Assembly (NCBI GenBank): GCA_038025085.1 | Contig: CM076147.1 | Coordinates: 11,156,501 to 11,220,500 of the forward strand | Origin: Tetragonia tetragonoides | Lineage: Eukaryota; Streptophyta; Magnoliopsida; Caryophyllales; Aizoaceae | Reading direction: 5' to 3' | Length of the DNA stretch: 64,000 nucleotides | Shown here: piece by piece, positions 55,940-64,000 of the stretch | Position numbering within the stretch: position 1 is the first letter of the stretch | Layout of the letters: the number at the start of each line of letters is the position of its first letter | Position numbers and translations under genes: made by a program | The notes under the pieces: model-generated | What the model saw: the letters and a program-made list of their open reading frames with translations, nothing else | Database searches by the model: none | Told to the model about the DNA's origin: nothing

Positions 55940-56230
55940 TCACCGACTAAACAACAGCATGATATGGTTCAAAATCTTCCATGTCGTTGCAAACAGCTTA
56001 GGCTGTTGGGGCACCGAAATGTTGGAACTGGCTAGATGTCTTGAATCATCAACCACTGCCGCGTTTAAAGTGTCCCCGAATAAATCTTTCAGCATGAGGG
56101 GGGTATTTATTTCGAATGTACTCTCGTAGACATTTTTGGTAGGAGAAGTCAATCCATACACCATCTGTTCTAACAACGAATAGGCACCTTGAATGTTTAA
56201 ACTGAGGATGGCGACCAACCTTTTGTTAAA
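55940..56230 (-). CDS. Possible host-gene exon, unidentified
   Basis: Minus frame with non-repetitive, protein-like content: VAILSLNIQGAYSLLEQMVY, NTPLMLKDLFGDTLNAAVVD, SVPQQPKLFATTWKILNHIM, ending at a donor-like GGTGATGAG. A possible acceptor (TTTTAACAAAAG) precedes GTTGGTCGCC. The surrounding 55.5-57.2 kb is free of recognisable transposon coding and looks like introns. I do not recognise the family; a helical-repeat type protein would fit the Leu-rich pattern. It could also be a chance frame. Confidence 0.35.
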   Translation of the reverse strand, partial: FNKRLVAILSLNIQGAYSLLEQMVYGLTSPTKNVYESTFEINTPLMLKDLFGDTLNAAVVDDSRHLASSNISVPQQPKLFATTWKILNHIMLLFSR

Positions 56231-57202
56231 AGGATCAAAAATTCAAAATTAGCCAAGATCACAAGCTGGGAAAGTACAGCAAGTGAAATCAATCACCCTA
56301 TTTTGCAGTCTCCTAGATAAATTCAGTAAAATCAACAAGTACTTGACAGAACAATGGAAAACCTCAGCATTCTAAGTGGTTCAAGCAAAACAAAATTTTT
56401 AAGGAATGACAGCCTAGCAATAAGACTTCATCAAAGCCTGGCAGACTAGCATATATTGGTGATTTTATTTGAGCAAAAGAGAAACTAAAGGTCAAGAAAG
56501 AAAGTCAAGTTCTACATGAGCTGAAAACTGCGCAGTTGTCCCACAATGTGTTAATTTTAGTGAACAGCTCCATACACAAATTTATCACAGATAACCATGG
56601 ACTCAGAGGCCCACAGCCATCTTTACCATACTGGTAGATACTCCATAACGCAAATGACAGAACATCAAGAGAGTTCCAACCTCTAATCTATCACCATCTT
56701 ATAACCACACTGGGCATCTTCTGAATCAAAATCAACCTAAATATAGCTTAAGTAACCAGTATGAGCATTAACACTCTACTGGCTTTCGAGATTGTTTGGA
56801 CAAGACGAACTATAGATCAAATCAGTGCGTCTGAGATGGACGATCAGGACACAAGAGGTGCTGAGCAAAACAATCAGACAAAAAATACAGCATGCTGATT
56901 AAAGCAATCAGACAAACAGAAAACATACTTCCAGGCTTCCAGCCAGGTGATCCACCCGAGCTCCCATAGAAATATCACACTTAATTCATCTTTAGGTGCT
57001 GAACTACTAGTTGATTCCTTTGTACTGCCACACCTTTATTTGGCTTACCTATTCAGTCCCTCATATGAGACTTTTATGGCACCAGTCACTTAAGGCAACT
57101 CAAAATGTAAACTTTGTTTTCAATGAAGCCGAAAATTGGACAGGCAAGTCTCCGATAATAGCAAGGCCAATGATATTGGGCACTAACTATAACTAAGATA
57201 AC
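56231..57202. other. Intron-like sequence, no feature recognised
   Basis: About 1 kb of AT-rich, non-repetitive DNA next to the possible exon. No ORF longer than expected by chance. Confidence 0.35.
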
Positions 57203-57360
57203 TTTTTTTCTTGTATAAGAAAAAGAATTTTATTAAGTTTGAAGAAAGAATACAAAAATTAGAAAACCATTCTCAAAGAACAGGCCACAAGCAACCAAAC
57301 CAAACCTATTGGAAAAAAGTCTAAAGCTCAATGCTTATTCTTTAAGACCTATCTAAGATA
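57203..57360 (-). repeat. LINE 3'-end fragment
   Basis: Minus-strand tail AAACTTAATAAAATTCTTTT with a preceding segment that matches the LINE tail at 57705-57840 (AAAAGAATTTTAT, GAAAGAATACAA, CCAAACCAAACCTA). A second copy of the same 3' end. Confidence 0.6.
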
Positions 57361-57378
57361 ATAACCTGGTGGATTTGT

Positions 57379-57541
57379 TTTTGTTAGACAACATAGGTGT
57401 CAAGCTTTGCTTGACTAATCCCATGGCCCTGAAGATAACGACCAAGAAAACCTCCGGTGGCCCTGAGGGGACTCGAACCTGGGACCTCTGGAATACTTTT
57501 CAGAGGTCTTACCAGCTGAGCTACCCCCTCAGGGTTTTTGA
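57379..57541 (-). mobile_element. tRNA-derived SINE, full length
   Basis: Minus strand. The tRNA-like head has an acceptor-stem-like pair CCTGAGG...CCTCAGG, A box TAGCTCAGCTGGT (plus 57511-57523) and B box GGTTCGAGTCC (plus 57469-57479), the internal RNA polymerase III promoter. A body with the hairpin GTCAAGCAAAGCTTGAC follows, then the tail GTTGTCTAACAAAAAC. The target duplication TGGATTTGT is perfect (57370-57378 and 57546-57554), extendable to 13 bp with one mismatch. The anticodon arm has a long stem and a 10-12-base loop, so it is not a functional tRNA. Confidence 0.88.
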
Positions 57542-57699
57542 CTGCTGGATTTGTCTACTTCGTAATTACATTTGTTAGGCAACAATATTGGCCAACATGC
57601 ATATGAGAGTTCAAATCAAATAAATTTCACTACTTTCCAAAATGATCTCCGCGATATGTTTTTGTGGGTGCCTCGGAAACAGCCTGCTTGCTTTTGTTT

Positions 57700-58865
57700 T
57701 CAGATAAGAAAAAGAATTTTATCAAGAATTGTAGAAAGAATACAAGAGTAACAGTCCTCAAATAAGGACCCTAACCAAACAAACCAAACCTAAGAGAACA
57801 AGCCTATATAATTTCAATGCTTACTCAAAAAACTCGTGTTTAAAACGCGTCCATCATAATTTATGCTAGATCTTAAACGCTCAAGCTCTCGACTTCCCTT
57901 CTTTTTCCTAGAGTTAACCAGGCTACCAAGGGTAGCCCCCTTTCCCTGGGGTCAACAAATTTAATACCCAAAGCCTCAACAAGTGCATTTCCAGCGCATC
58001 TGCCTCCTCACTATCCAATGTGTAACCTGGCGGCGACGGATTTGGTAGAAGACCATCTCCACAATCACCAACTCTAGCTTGTTATGAAGGTCCGGGGAGG
58101 TGAACAGACTGCTGTACAGGCTGCTGAATAGACGACACAACCCCATTCTGTAAGCTTCCAACCTTAGCCAGCCCTTGGCTCAAAGAGCAACCGGCCTCCG
58201 CATTAAATAGAGCTATGTCTTGCAATTCCACAGTAGGTGTGTCGGACTCATAAGAACCCCATTCCTCCCTCGGATTAGCCCTCCTAAGATCATCGAACAA
58301 CAGACGATCACCCCCTTTGCCAAAATCATTTTCATAGCAAAAACTATCATCCTCCTCTGAACTGTCGTCGTCAGCTCGACCATCTCCATTGGAGAATTCA
58401 AAGACATCTCCATTGCCGCCTTACCCCAAAGGGAGGCCAAGTAAACCACATGGTCCCAAACGTAATCTATGGTCTTCCCAACGTCGCAGAACGCCTTCGA
58501 GTTCCTCTCCAACCACATACACCACAAAATGGCCATACACATACATCTCCAGAACAACCTCCCCTCCTTACCTCTCCTCATCGCTGCAAAATGTAGTTGT
58601 AATTAATCTCCCACCATGGCAGGACACACAAATCTCTCCCCCTCCTCCAGTCTTATTCCATAATGACCTAGCAAAGTCACACATAACAAACAAATGCAGA
58701 TAGTCCTCCCCATCATGATGGCACATCACACAGAAACCCAGTAAAAGTGACTAACCAGGCCTCCGGCGTTACATCATGTCATAGGTATTCATCCTACCAA
58801 GCACCAAATTCCACACAAAAGCACGGACCTTCAATGGGACCTTGGACATTCCAAATAGATGTGGC
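57700..58865 (-). mobile_element. LINE 3' fragment D (zf-RVT domain)
   Basis: Minus strand. A zinc-binding RT C-terminus is spread over frames: around 58700 it reads the CxxC...H pattern region, and 58581 leftwards reads MRRGKEGRLFWRCMCMAILW, CMWLERNSKAF and DYVWDHVVYLASLWGKA, the typical end of plant LINE ORF2. A 3' UTR follows to the AT tail at about 57705. Closely related to the copies at 60.5-61.1 kb and 61.56-61.93 kb. 5'-truncated. Confidence 0.78.
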
Positions 58866-58954
58866 TAAAGAGAATTGTGGAGACTGTGAAGGAAGGCTAA
58901 GCTGATGAAGGATTGACTTGCAAGAGAAGACCCCAGAAGAGTCCCCAATCTATG

Positions 58955-59085
58955 TTGCCAGGACTCGGCATTCTCTGCCATTGTACCGGTGTCGACATGA
59001 CGCGACACGACACGGGTATCGTACGACACGGAAATTTTTGGTGCGACACGGGGACACGGGGACACTGTTGTTGCTTGCTGCTGCC
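58955..59085. mobile_element. Fragment of an ATGTTGCC-GGACTCG foldback-type element
   Basis: Starts CTATGTTGCCAGGACTCGG and continues with many CGACACGGG/GACACGG words. The reverse complement of 61084-61236 has the same start (TATGTTACCAGGACTCGG) and the same ACGGGTGCGGG/CCGTGTCC wording. Both match the kind of short dispersed plant element with ATGTTGC(C/T)CGGACTC ends. The opposite terminus is not found. Confidence 0.4.
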
Positions 59086-59452
59086 AGAGAAACAAATATG
59101 ACAGAGAGGAGAGAGAAAGATGATAGAGAGGAGAGAAAGAGAAGACATGGGGGCTGACCTCCTTCCTTAGTCCTCATCTCTATAGTTTCACGTTACTCTC
59201 TCTCTCTCTTTCTCTCTCCTGGGCGGCGGTTATGAGTTATGAGGAGTAGGGTTTTTCACTTTTCACGGTCCAAAAATTACATCAACAGGAGACTACTTAT
59301 CAGTTTATCACGTGCAGAGTATTCAATACCACAATACCACTTGGGCCTTACTCACTTGGGCCCAACAATATAAATAACAAATACTCCCAATATTCACATG
59401 GGCCTAATCAACGCTGGCTTCCCTTAAGAAATCTGACGTGCAATGTTAAATA
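59086..59452. other. Unannotated stretch
   Basis: Contains a CT-rich run (59197-59220) and gene-flank-like sequence. No coding region supported. Confidence 0.35.
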
Positions 59453-59461
59453 AATAATATC

Positions 59462-60435
59462 GGAACTGCTTAACGTAAATCCCAAATTGCTAAACGCAAA
59501 ACATTTTATCTCAATATTTCCTAAAACACCCTTTTACTTGAAATGCAAATTTGTAGCTCAATTGTTTTAGTTTTCTAACATCTCCATTATTATTGTTCAC
59601 CGTTCAATCGCAAATGATTGAATTGCACGATGGACAATTTCTTAATTGCAGTTAATACTTTTTTTTTTAATGTGGTCACAATTTCATTTAGAATTTCTAC
59701 TTTTCTTTTTCCAGTTAGAGTTCATAAATTGTTTGAGACTTGAGAGATAAGAAGTTGGCGGCCTTCGGGGGATGGGAATTGATCAAAAAGATGGGGGAGA
59801 AAATTGGAGTTGATTAAGAGATTATTATACTTTGCTTTAAGCGATTATCGCAAAGTTGTAAAACAAGAACAATGCAATAAAAATTTAGCCATATTGTGAA
59901 TTAATGGGTAGTCATAGATGAGCAGAATAGTAGAATTTCAATTCTACCAAACTGTTGTACCATATTATTGCAACAAGGGCTCTTCAAGTATCAGTTGAAT
60001 GATGGTGATGGGGGCGGCGATCGACTGAAGGTTAGTGGAGTGCGTCACAAACTCACAGTTGGCTGTCGGCTGAGCTTGCAGCGGTGTCCCAATTCACTGT
60101 CAGGGAGAAGATTAAATACTGAACTACATGGGTTTGATGGTGATCTATATGATGATAGATGGGTTGATGATCAAATGATTTTTTTGAGGTGGGTTGTGTT
60201 CTTCATGAACAAATGATCGTGGTGGGGATATTTGGTTTCCATTTTTTATTCTTTTTGTTTCAATGAGAAACAATAATGAAGATTTATTAGGTATGAACAC
60301 AGGTCATGAGAGAGAGAGGAGGGAGAAAGATGGGAGAGGTGGGAGCCTGGGAGGAAGCAGGGTTGTATTATGTCAAGGGTATCTTGGAAAAACAAATTTA
60401 CGTTAAGTAATTCAAGTTTACGTTTAGCAATCCCC
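59462..60435. mobile_element. Mutator-type MITE / non-autonomous MULE
   Basis: Left end GGAACTGCTTAACGTAAATC then TTGCTAAACGCAAAACAT. Reverse complement of the right end GGGGATTGCTAAACGTAAAC then TTACTTAACGTAAATTTG. Inverted similarity extends about 60-75 bp with gaps. Flanking AATAATATC (59453-59461) and AATAATATT (60436-60444) form a 9-bp target duplication with one mismatch, the Mutator size. The interior includes a GC-richer part with an 82-codon frame (59968-60216) of unknown origin. Confidence 0.75.
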
Positions 60436-60480
60436 AATAATATTTCAAACTTACCAATAAAAATCATTATTAAAAAAATT

Positions 60481-61075
60481 CATTATTTTTTTTAGATAAG
60501 AGAAAATTTTATTAATCAAGTGGCAAATAATACAAAAAGGTGGAGGATAAGGTATCCTCAGTATAAAAGAAAGAACTATCTACACATCACGCCAATGGCG
60601 TTGAACTAACGTCAGCGGGAAACCTTAAAGGCCCCCACCGCCTTAGCCCAAAGAGAAGCCAAATAGACTACATGATCCCAAACATAATCAATTGTCTTCT
60701 CAGTCGATCCTGGCGTTCCTCTCCAACCAAACACACCAAAGTAATGCCATACAAGCACATCGCCATAACAATCTCCCCTCCTTACTCCTCCTCATCGTAG
60801 CAAATCGTAATTGTAAGAATCTGCCCACCGTGCATGGGCACACAACACTCTCCCCACACAATAATTTATCCCATAGACTCCGCGCAAAATCACATTGCAC
60901 AAACAAATGCAGGCAATCCTCCCCACTATGCCGACACATCACACAAAATCCCGGTGAAAGGGACCAGCTAGGTCTCCTACGCTGCAGCATGTCACAAGTG
61001 TTCACCCTACAAAGCACCAAAGTCCACAAAAGCGCGTACCTTCAATGGAACCGTAGACTTCTAAATAAAATAAAA
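60481..61075 (-). mobile_element. LINE 3' fragment E (zf-RVT domain)
   Basis: Minus frame 61029-60700: LVLCRVNTCDMLQRRRPSWS, CVMCRHSGEDCLHLFVQCDF (C-X2-C...H-X4-C zinc pattern), ARSLWDKLL and LLWRCACMALLWCVWLERNA. This is the zinc-binding C-terminus of plant LINE ORF2. The 3' UTR runs to the tail ATTAATAAAATTTTCTC/T-run at about 60485. The right edge ends in an (AAATA)n run, about 61062-61084. Confidence 0.82.
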
Positions 61076-61083
61076 TAAAATAA

Positions 61084-61236
61084 AAAATGTCGTACCCCCG
61101 CACCCGTGTCCAAATTTAGGACAGGGTCCCCGCACCCGTGTCCCTAATTTAGGACAACGTTCCCGCACCCTCAATTTTCATACCATAACGTATCCGACTC
61201 TTGGACTCGCACCCGTACCCGAGTCCTGGTAACATA
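61084..61236. mobile_element. Second fragment of the ATGTTGCC-GGACTCG element
   Basis: CCCGCACCCGTGTCC occurs twice (61095, 61127), and the segment ends GAGTCCTGGTAACATAA, the inverse of the terminus at 58956. See that entry. Confidence 0.4.
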
Positions 61237-61360
61237 ATCCCCAACCCAACCCCTGCTCGGATACTCTGTAGCAACAGAAGCATTTGGGCATGTGCTCTCA
61301 TGTTGCTAACTACTCCCTAAAGTTATCCCAAGCTTCAACTCCTCCAGTGGAATACGAATC

Positions 61361-61461
61361 TTTTTTTTTTTTTAAGATAACATGGGTGTCCAAGCTTTTG
61401 CTTGACTAATTCCATGGGCCTGAAGTTAACGACCAGGAAAACCCTAGTGGGCCTGAGGGGA
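61361..61461 (-). mobile_element. SINE, 5'-truncated copy of the family at 57.4 kb
   Basis: Shares the body with the full copy (GGGCCTGAGG, TTCCATGGGCCTGAAG, CATGGGTGTCCAAGC, hairpin CAAGC-TTTTGCTTG) and ends in a T-run (minus A-tail). Flanked by CCAGTGGAATACGAATC (61344-61360) and CCAGTGGAATAAGAGTC (61462-61478), a 17-bp target duplication with two mismatches. The head with A and B boxes is missing. Confidence 0.88.
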
Positions 61462-61559
61462 CCAGTGGAATAAGAGTCTTGGCAACAGAATTCACTAACT
61501 GGCCCAAATCCAAAACAATGTTAATGGTTGAACCTGGAGTTGAACTTTGAATTCTCTGG

Positions 61560-61935
61560 TGTCAGTTGTCCGCTGTTATGGGGAGTGTCTTGATAGTGTT
61601 TCGGGAATTATGCAGACGAGGTGAGGGGGGACGAAGTAGACACGGGTGTTGTGCAAGAATGCTGCTTTTGCGGTGCTGTGGTGTATTTGGTTAGTGAGGA
61701 ACGCGAGGGTCTTTTCTAGGGTATCTATGTCAGCTGATTTATTGTGGGGGCGGGTAGTCTATTTAGTCTCTTTGTGGGCGAAGGCTGCTGGGTGTTTTCA
61801 GAGTTACCCACTTACTCATGTTATGCTTCATTGGGCTGATTTGTAATTAGATTCCTCTCGAGGACTTCTTGTCCTCTTAGGTTGTAACTTTGTTCTTATT
61901 GATACAATCTTTTCTTATCTAAAAAAATAATAATA
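61560..61935 (+). mobile_element. LINE 3' fragment F
   Basis: Plus frame 61646-61846: CKNAAFAVLWCIWLVRNARV, LLWGRVVYLVSLWAKA, a LINE ORF2 end closely like copies D and E. The stop is followed by a 3' UTR TTCTTGTCCTCTTAGGTTGT and the tail GATACAATCTTTTCTTATCT plus A-run at about 61920. Confidence 0.8.
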
Positions 61936-61974
61936 TCCCCTGAGCTAATCTGAATGGGTGCGAGCCTATCTAGA

Positions 61975-62640
61975 CTAGCAAGCATCTCACGCACCGCTCC
62001 ACGCTCCTCATGCGCTACACCACGCGCCTCACGAGACCACACGCGTCACATCACTTGTCGCATGTGCCACTCCATGTGCCTCACGCGCCATCTCGCTATT
62101 CCTTGGCAATCCTAGCCGTCGGCCACCATATTCTTCAGGCCAAGGTTTGGCACACCCAAAACAGATCTGATGTCCCTCACCCGCCTTGCCACCAGAATTA
62201 GAACCCGGCGAGGCATCACCACACAATCGCAGTGAACCGATCGCCCGCGAGTCAGCGACCCATCCACCAACGCACACAACGCCGCCTTGAAATGCAACCA
62301 TCTATCGGTATTTGACACCCCGGGAACAAAGATCGTCGACAATCATCCCCTAGGGGCGAGGCCCACCTCAAGAAACCGCCCTCTACAGTTGGAGCGAACC
62401 TTAATCCAGCCAAGAAGTCGCCCTCTGCAATTGGAGAGCACCTTAATTCAACCTCGCAACAAAACCTCGTAAACCCATCGAGCCATGTCTGCAGGCAACA
62501 TCATCTGACTGGTCAGCTTGGATCCCTTCTCCACAACATGAACAAAACCCCCAATTTGAGAGCCTGCATAGTAGAAACGGAAGTATTTCCCTTGAACCTG
62601 GACTCGCTGGCAAATTTGGAGTCATATTTACAGAAAGAGG
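61975..62640 (-). pseudogene. GC-rich decayed coding region, family uncertain
   Basis: Minus strand shows broken frames: MLPADMARWVYEVLL (about 62500), CRGRFLEVG (about 62380; an adjacent imperfect duplicate CNCRGRLLGW) and IFVPGVSNTDRWLHFKAALC (about 62280-62340). The order W-V-Y-E ... G-R-F-L-E ... F-V-P-G resembles retroelement-associated hypothetical proteins near the DUF4283 group, but I am not sure. 61975-62095 on the plus strand is a CACGCGCCTCAC-type degenerate repeat. Confidence 0.35.
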
Positions 62641-62844
62641 AAGGAGGAGTGAGAAGATGGGGAAGAGAGAAAGAGCGAGGAAGAGAAAAGAGGCATCGTG
62701 CTAGAGAGAGAATTTTTCAAAATGATGATAGAGTCAAGTTGTTAATTTTTCTAAATGAGGAAACATCCTGTTTGCTAGTTAGGGGTAATGCTGTATTCAC
62801 CTTGACCCCCAAGACCTCGCCCTCATGGGACCATACTAGGTAGT

Positions 62845-63095
62845 TGTTTGCTGTTGTTGTATCTTGGGAGTACAGATATTTTGGATCTTCCCTTCACGAG
62901 AACAGTGACCAACGAATAAATTTCATTGGATTGAAGTCTGCAATCTATCAATTTATCAATGGATGACACTGGTTATTGGTTGTTTGCCATTGCATCTTGG
63001 GATTCAGAGAGTTTGGATATTCTCTTCATGCGAGCAGCAACCAAAAAACATTTTCAAGTTTGGTTGGAACATAAAGTCTGTGAGCTATCAGAAAC
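62845..63095. repeat. Diverged ~135-bp direct duplication
   Basis: GTTGTATCTTGGGAGTACAG ... TTGGATCTTCCCTTCACGAG (from about 62856) and ATTGCATCTTGGGATTCAGA ... TTGGATATTCTCTTCATGCG (from about 62990) align over about 100 bp, each followed by a T/A mixed stretch and TCTGCAATCTATCA/GTCTGTGAGCTATCA. Confidence 0.6.
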
Positions 63096-63503
63096 TGTTG
63101 TGTATACACTTTCTCCACTATATTTTAATGTACAGATTTGAAGATGCTAACAAGTTTACACACTAAATCAACCCCATAGAAAATTAGTGATATAGGCCTT
63201 CTCTCAAATCCTTCAAAACTATCATGCAGCCCCAAACTCTATGATATGTCATCTGCGCATGTCAAATGACTTACTGAAAGGAAATACAGAAGTCCGTTCA
63301 TCTTAATAGAACAAGTTTCTGACATTAATAAACATCCTAGTCAAAAGCTGGCGAACTGCTTGGCAAAACAAGTAGGAATAACACTCAATGTAGTTTTTTT
63401 TAGCTCAACATGTGTATTGGCAGAAATTTATAAGCATGATCCACGAAGCCAGCAATAAACTATTATTAGTACACCTATAAATAGTTTGGACAATGAATCT
63501 TAC

Positions 63504-63618
63504 CATAATTGAAGACAATCCACATCCAATTTTATCTTCAGAATTAGGATGATAAGCAAGCAGCTTCTCCACAACAGCTCTCTCATCATCAGCTGTAAGG
63601 CGTTGTCCATCCATGTAC
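63504..63618 (-). CDS. Exon of a DCL/DUF3223-domain gene (partial)
   Basis: Minus strand, 115 bp, bounded by a good acceptor (TTGTGCTGGTAG just right of 63618) and donor (ATG-GTAAGATTC just left of 63504). It encodes YMDGQRLTADDERAVVEKLL and AYHPNSEDKIGCGLSSIM, the conserved N-terminal half of the DUF3223 (DCL) domain, normally followed in the next exon by VDRHPQFR...CLFV. Plant DCL proteins act in chloroplast rRNA processing and leaf development; the domain also occurs in C-termini of Pol IV/V largest subunits. The reading frame is clean. The next exon should lie to the left on the minus strand but I could not find it before the tandem duplication; the preceding exon would be to the right. 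Confidence 0.75.
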
Positions 63619-63849
63619 CTACCAGCACAAAATGACAACAAGGTTATAATCACGCCAGACTTTCTGTTAAAATCAAACACTACATTGCAGCTAAAAAAGA
63701 AATTGCAAAAAGGAAAGCTCTTGACACAACTAAAAAAAGAAATAACAGACCGCAATTATTTAGTCACTACCCATCTTAGCAATGACACCTTTTGAAGCAT
63801 TTATATTTGACAAATACTGATCGCCCAAACCGTGCTGCACTCCTTGTGT

Positions 63850-64000
63850 CTTTTTTTTTCGGATAAAGCAGGATAATTACAGATTAGCCCAGTTATTATG
63901 GACATCAGAAACTGAGGAACTCCTAAAGGTCCCATCCGCTCTAGCCCACAAGAAGCTATAAGTCACTCTATCCTAGACAACCTGATGGCGAACAGGGAAT
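63850..64000 (-). mobile_element. LINE 3' end cut by the window edge
   Basis: T-run at 63851-63859 (minus A-tail) followed by CGGATAAAGCAGGATAATTA and a segment (AAGGTCCCATCCGCTCTAGC) like the 3' portions of copies D and E (GGCCCCCACCGCCTTAGCCC in E). Continues beyond the window. Confidence 0.55.

Noticed and set aside
57470..57536. tRNA gene (A box, B box, acceptor-like stem, minus strand)
   Set aside because: The anticodon arm has a long stem with a 10-12-base loop, and the unit continues into a SINE body and tail with target duplications. It is a SINE head.
58897..59177. Overlapping frames on both strands around 59.0 kb
   Set aside because: Open only because of repeated GACACGG words in a foldback-type element fragment; no protein homology.

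Overview
This window is repeat-dominated nuclear DNA of a flowering plant, most likely a eudicot. The evidence is Ty1/copia and Ty3/gypsy (Tat/Ogre-type) LTR retrotransposons with initiator-Met and Arg-type primer binding sites, CACTA, Mutator, Harbinger and Stowaway-like DNA elements, LINEs with an RRM-bearing ORF1, tRNA-derived SINEs, and GT-AG introns. RRM-type LINE ORF1 proteins are known from Beta (BNR family), which hints at Caryophyllales, but this is weak. No complete host gene is visible. The best host remnant is one exon of a DCL/DUF3223-domain gene near the right end.

Layout. 1-1.0 kb: 3' remnant of an RRM-type LINE. 1.07-13.1 kb: a complete copia element (TSD TGTGT, two ~636-bp LTRs), whose integrase is split by a 5.3-kb CACTA element (TSD ACA); the CACTA itself contains a LINE tail and gene-like fragments. 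13.4-15.1 kb: Stowaway MITE, LINE fragment, CACTA terminus. 15.1-27.4 kb: a complete minus-strand Tat/Ogre-type element (TSD TAGAT) with integrase and a knuckle-rich gag but no capsid, protease, RT or RNase H. Between integrase and its 3' LTR it carries two antisense plant-mobile-domain-like genes, the first with several GT-AG introns. This element sits in the LTR of a minus-strand copia (27.4-31.0 kb). 31.1-32.0 kb: an inverted-repeat element.

32.75-40.3 kb: a second, pol-less Tat element with only a capsid ORF and large tandem arrays, inserted in a LINE ORF1 (40.3-41.3 kb). 41.5-43.4 kb: a complete short LTR element without coding capacity (TSD GTTTC). 43.7-47.5 kb: an old Tat solo LTR broken by an unclassified insertion and by a Harbinger-type MITE that hosts a giant (TTA)n/(TAA)n hairpin. 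48.6-50.4 kb: a decayed MULE transposase. 51.5-54.4 kb: an ORF1-only LINE. 54.48-55.46 kb: a TRIM-like element (TSD AAAAC). 55.5-64 kb: possible host exons interleaved with LINE 3' ends, two SINE copies with clear TSDs, and a Mutator-type MITE.

How the parts relate: almost everything is explained by successive nested insertions, many provable here because the target-site duplications can be read directly. The least ordinary unit is the 15.1-27.4 kb Tat element: its antisense, intron-bearing gene pair, and an upstream module resembling its own LTR promoter, suggest a two-way transcribed retroelement. Nearly all coding regions carry stops or frameshifts, so this copy is probably not active as it stands. 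Counts and alignments were done by eye.
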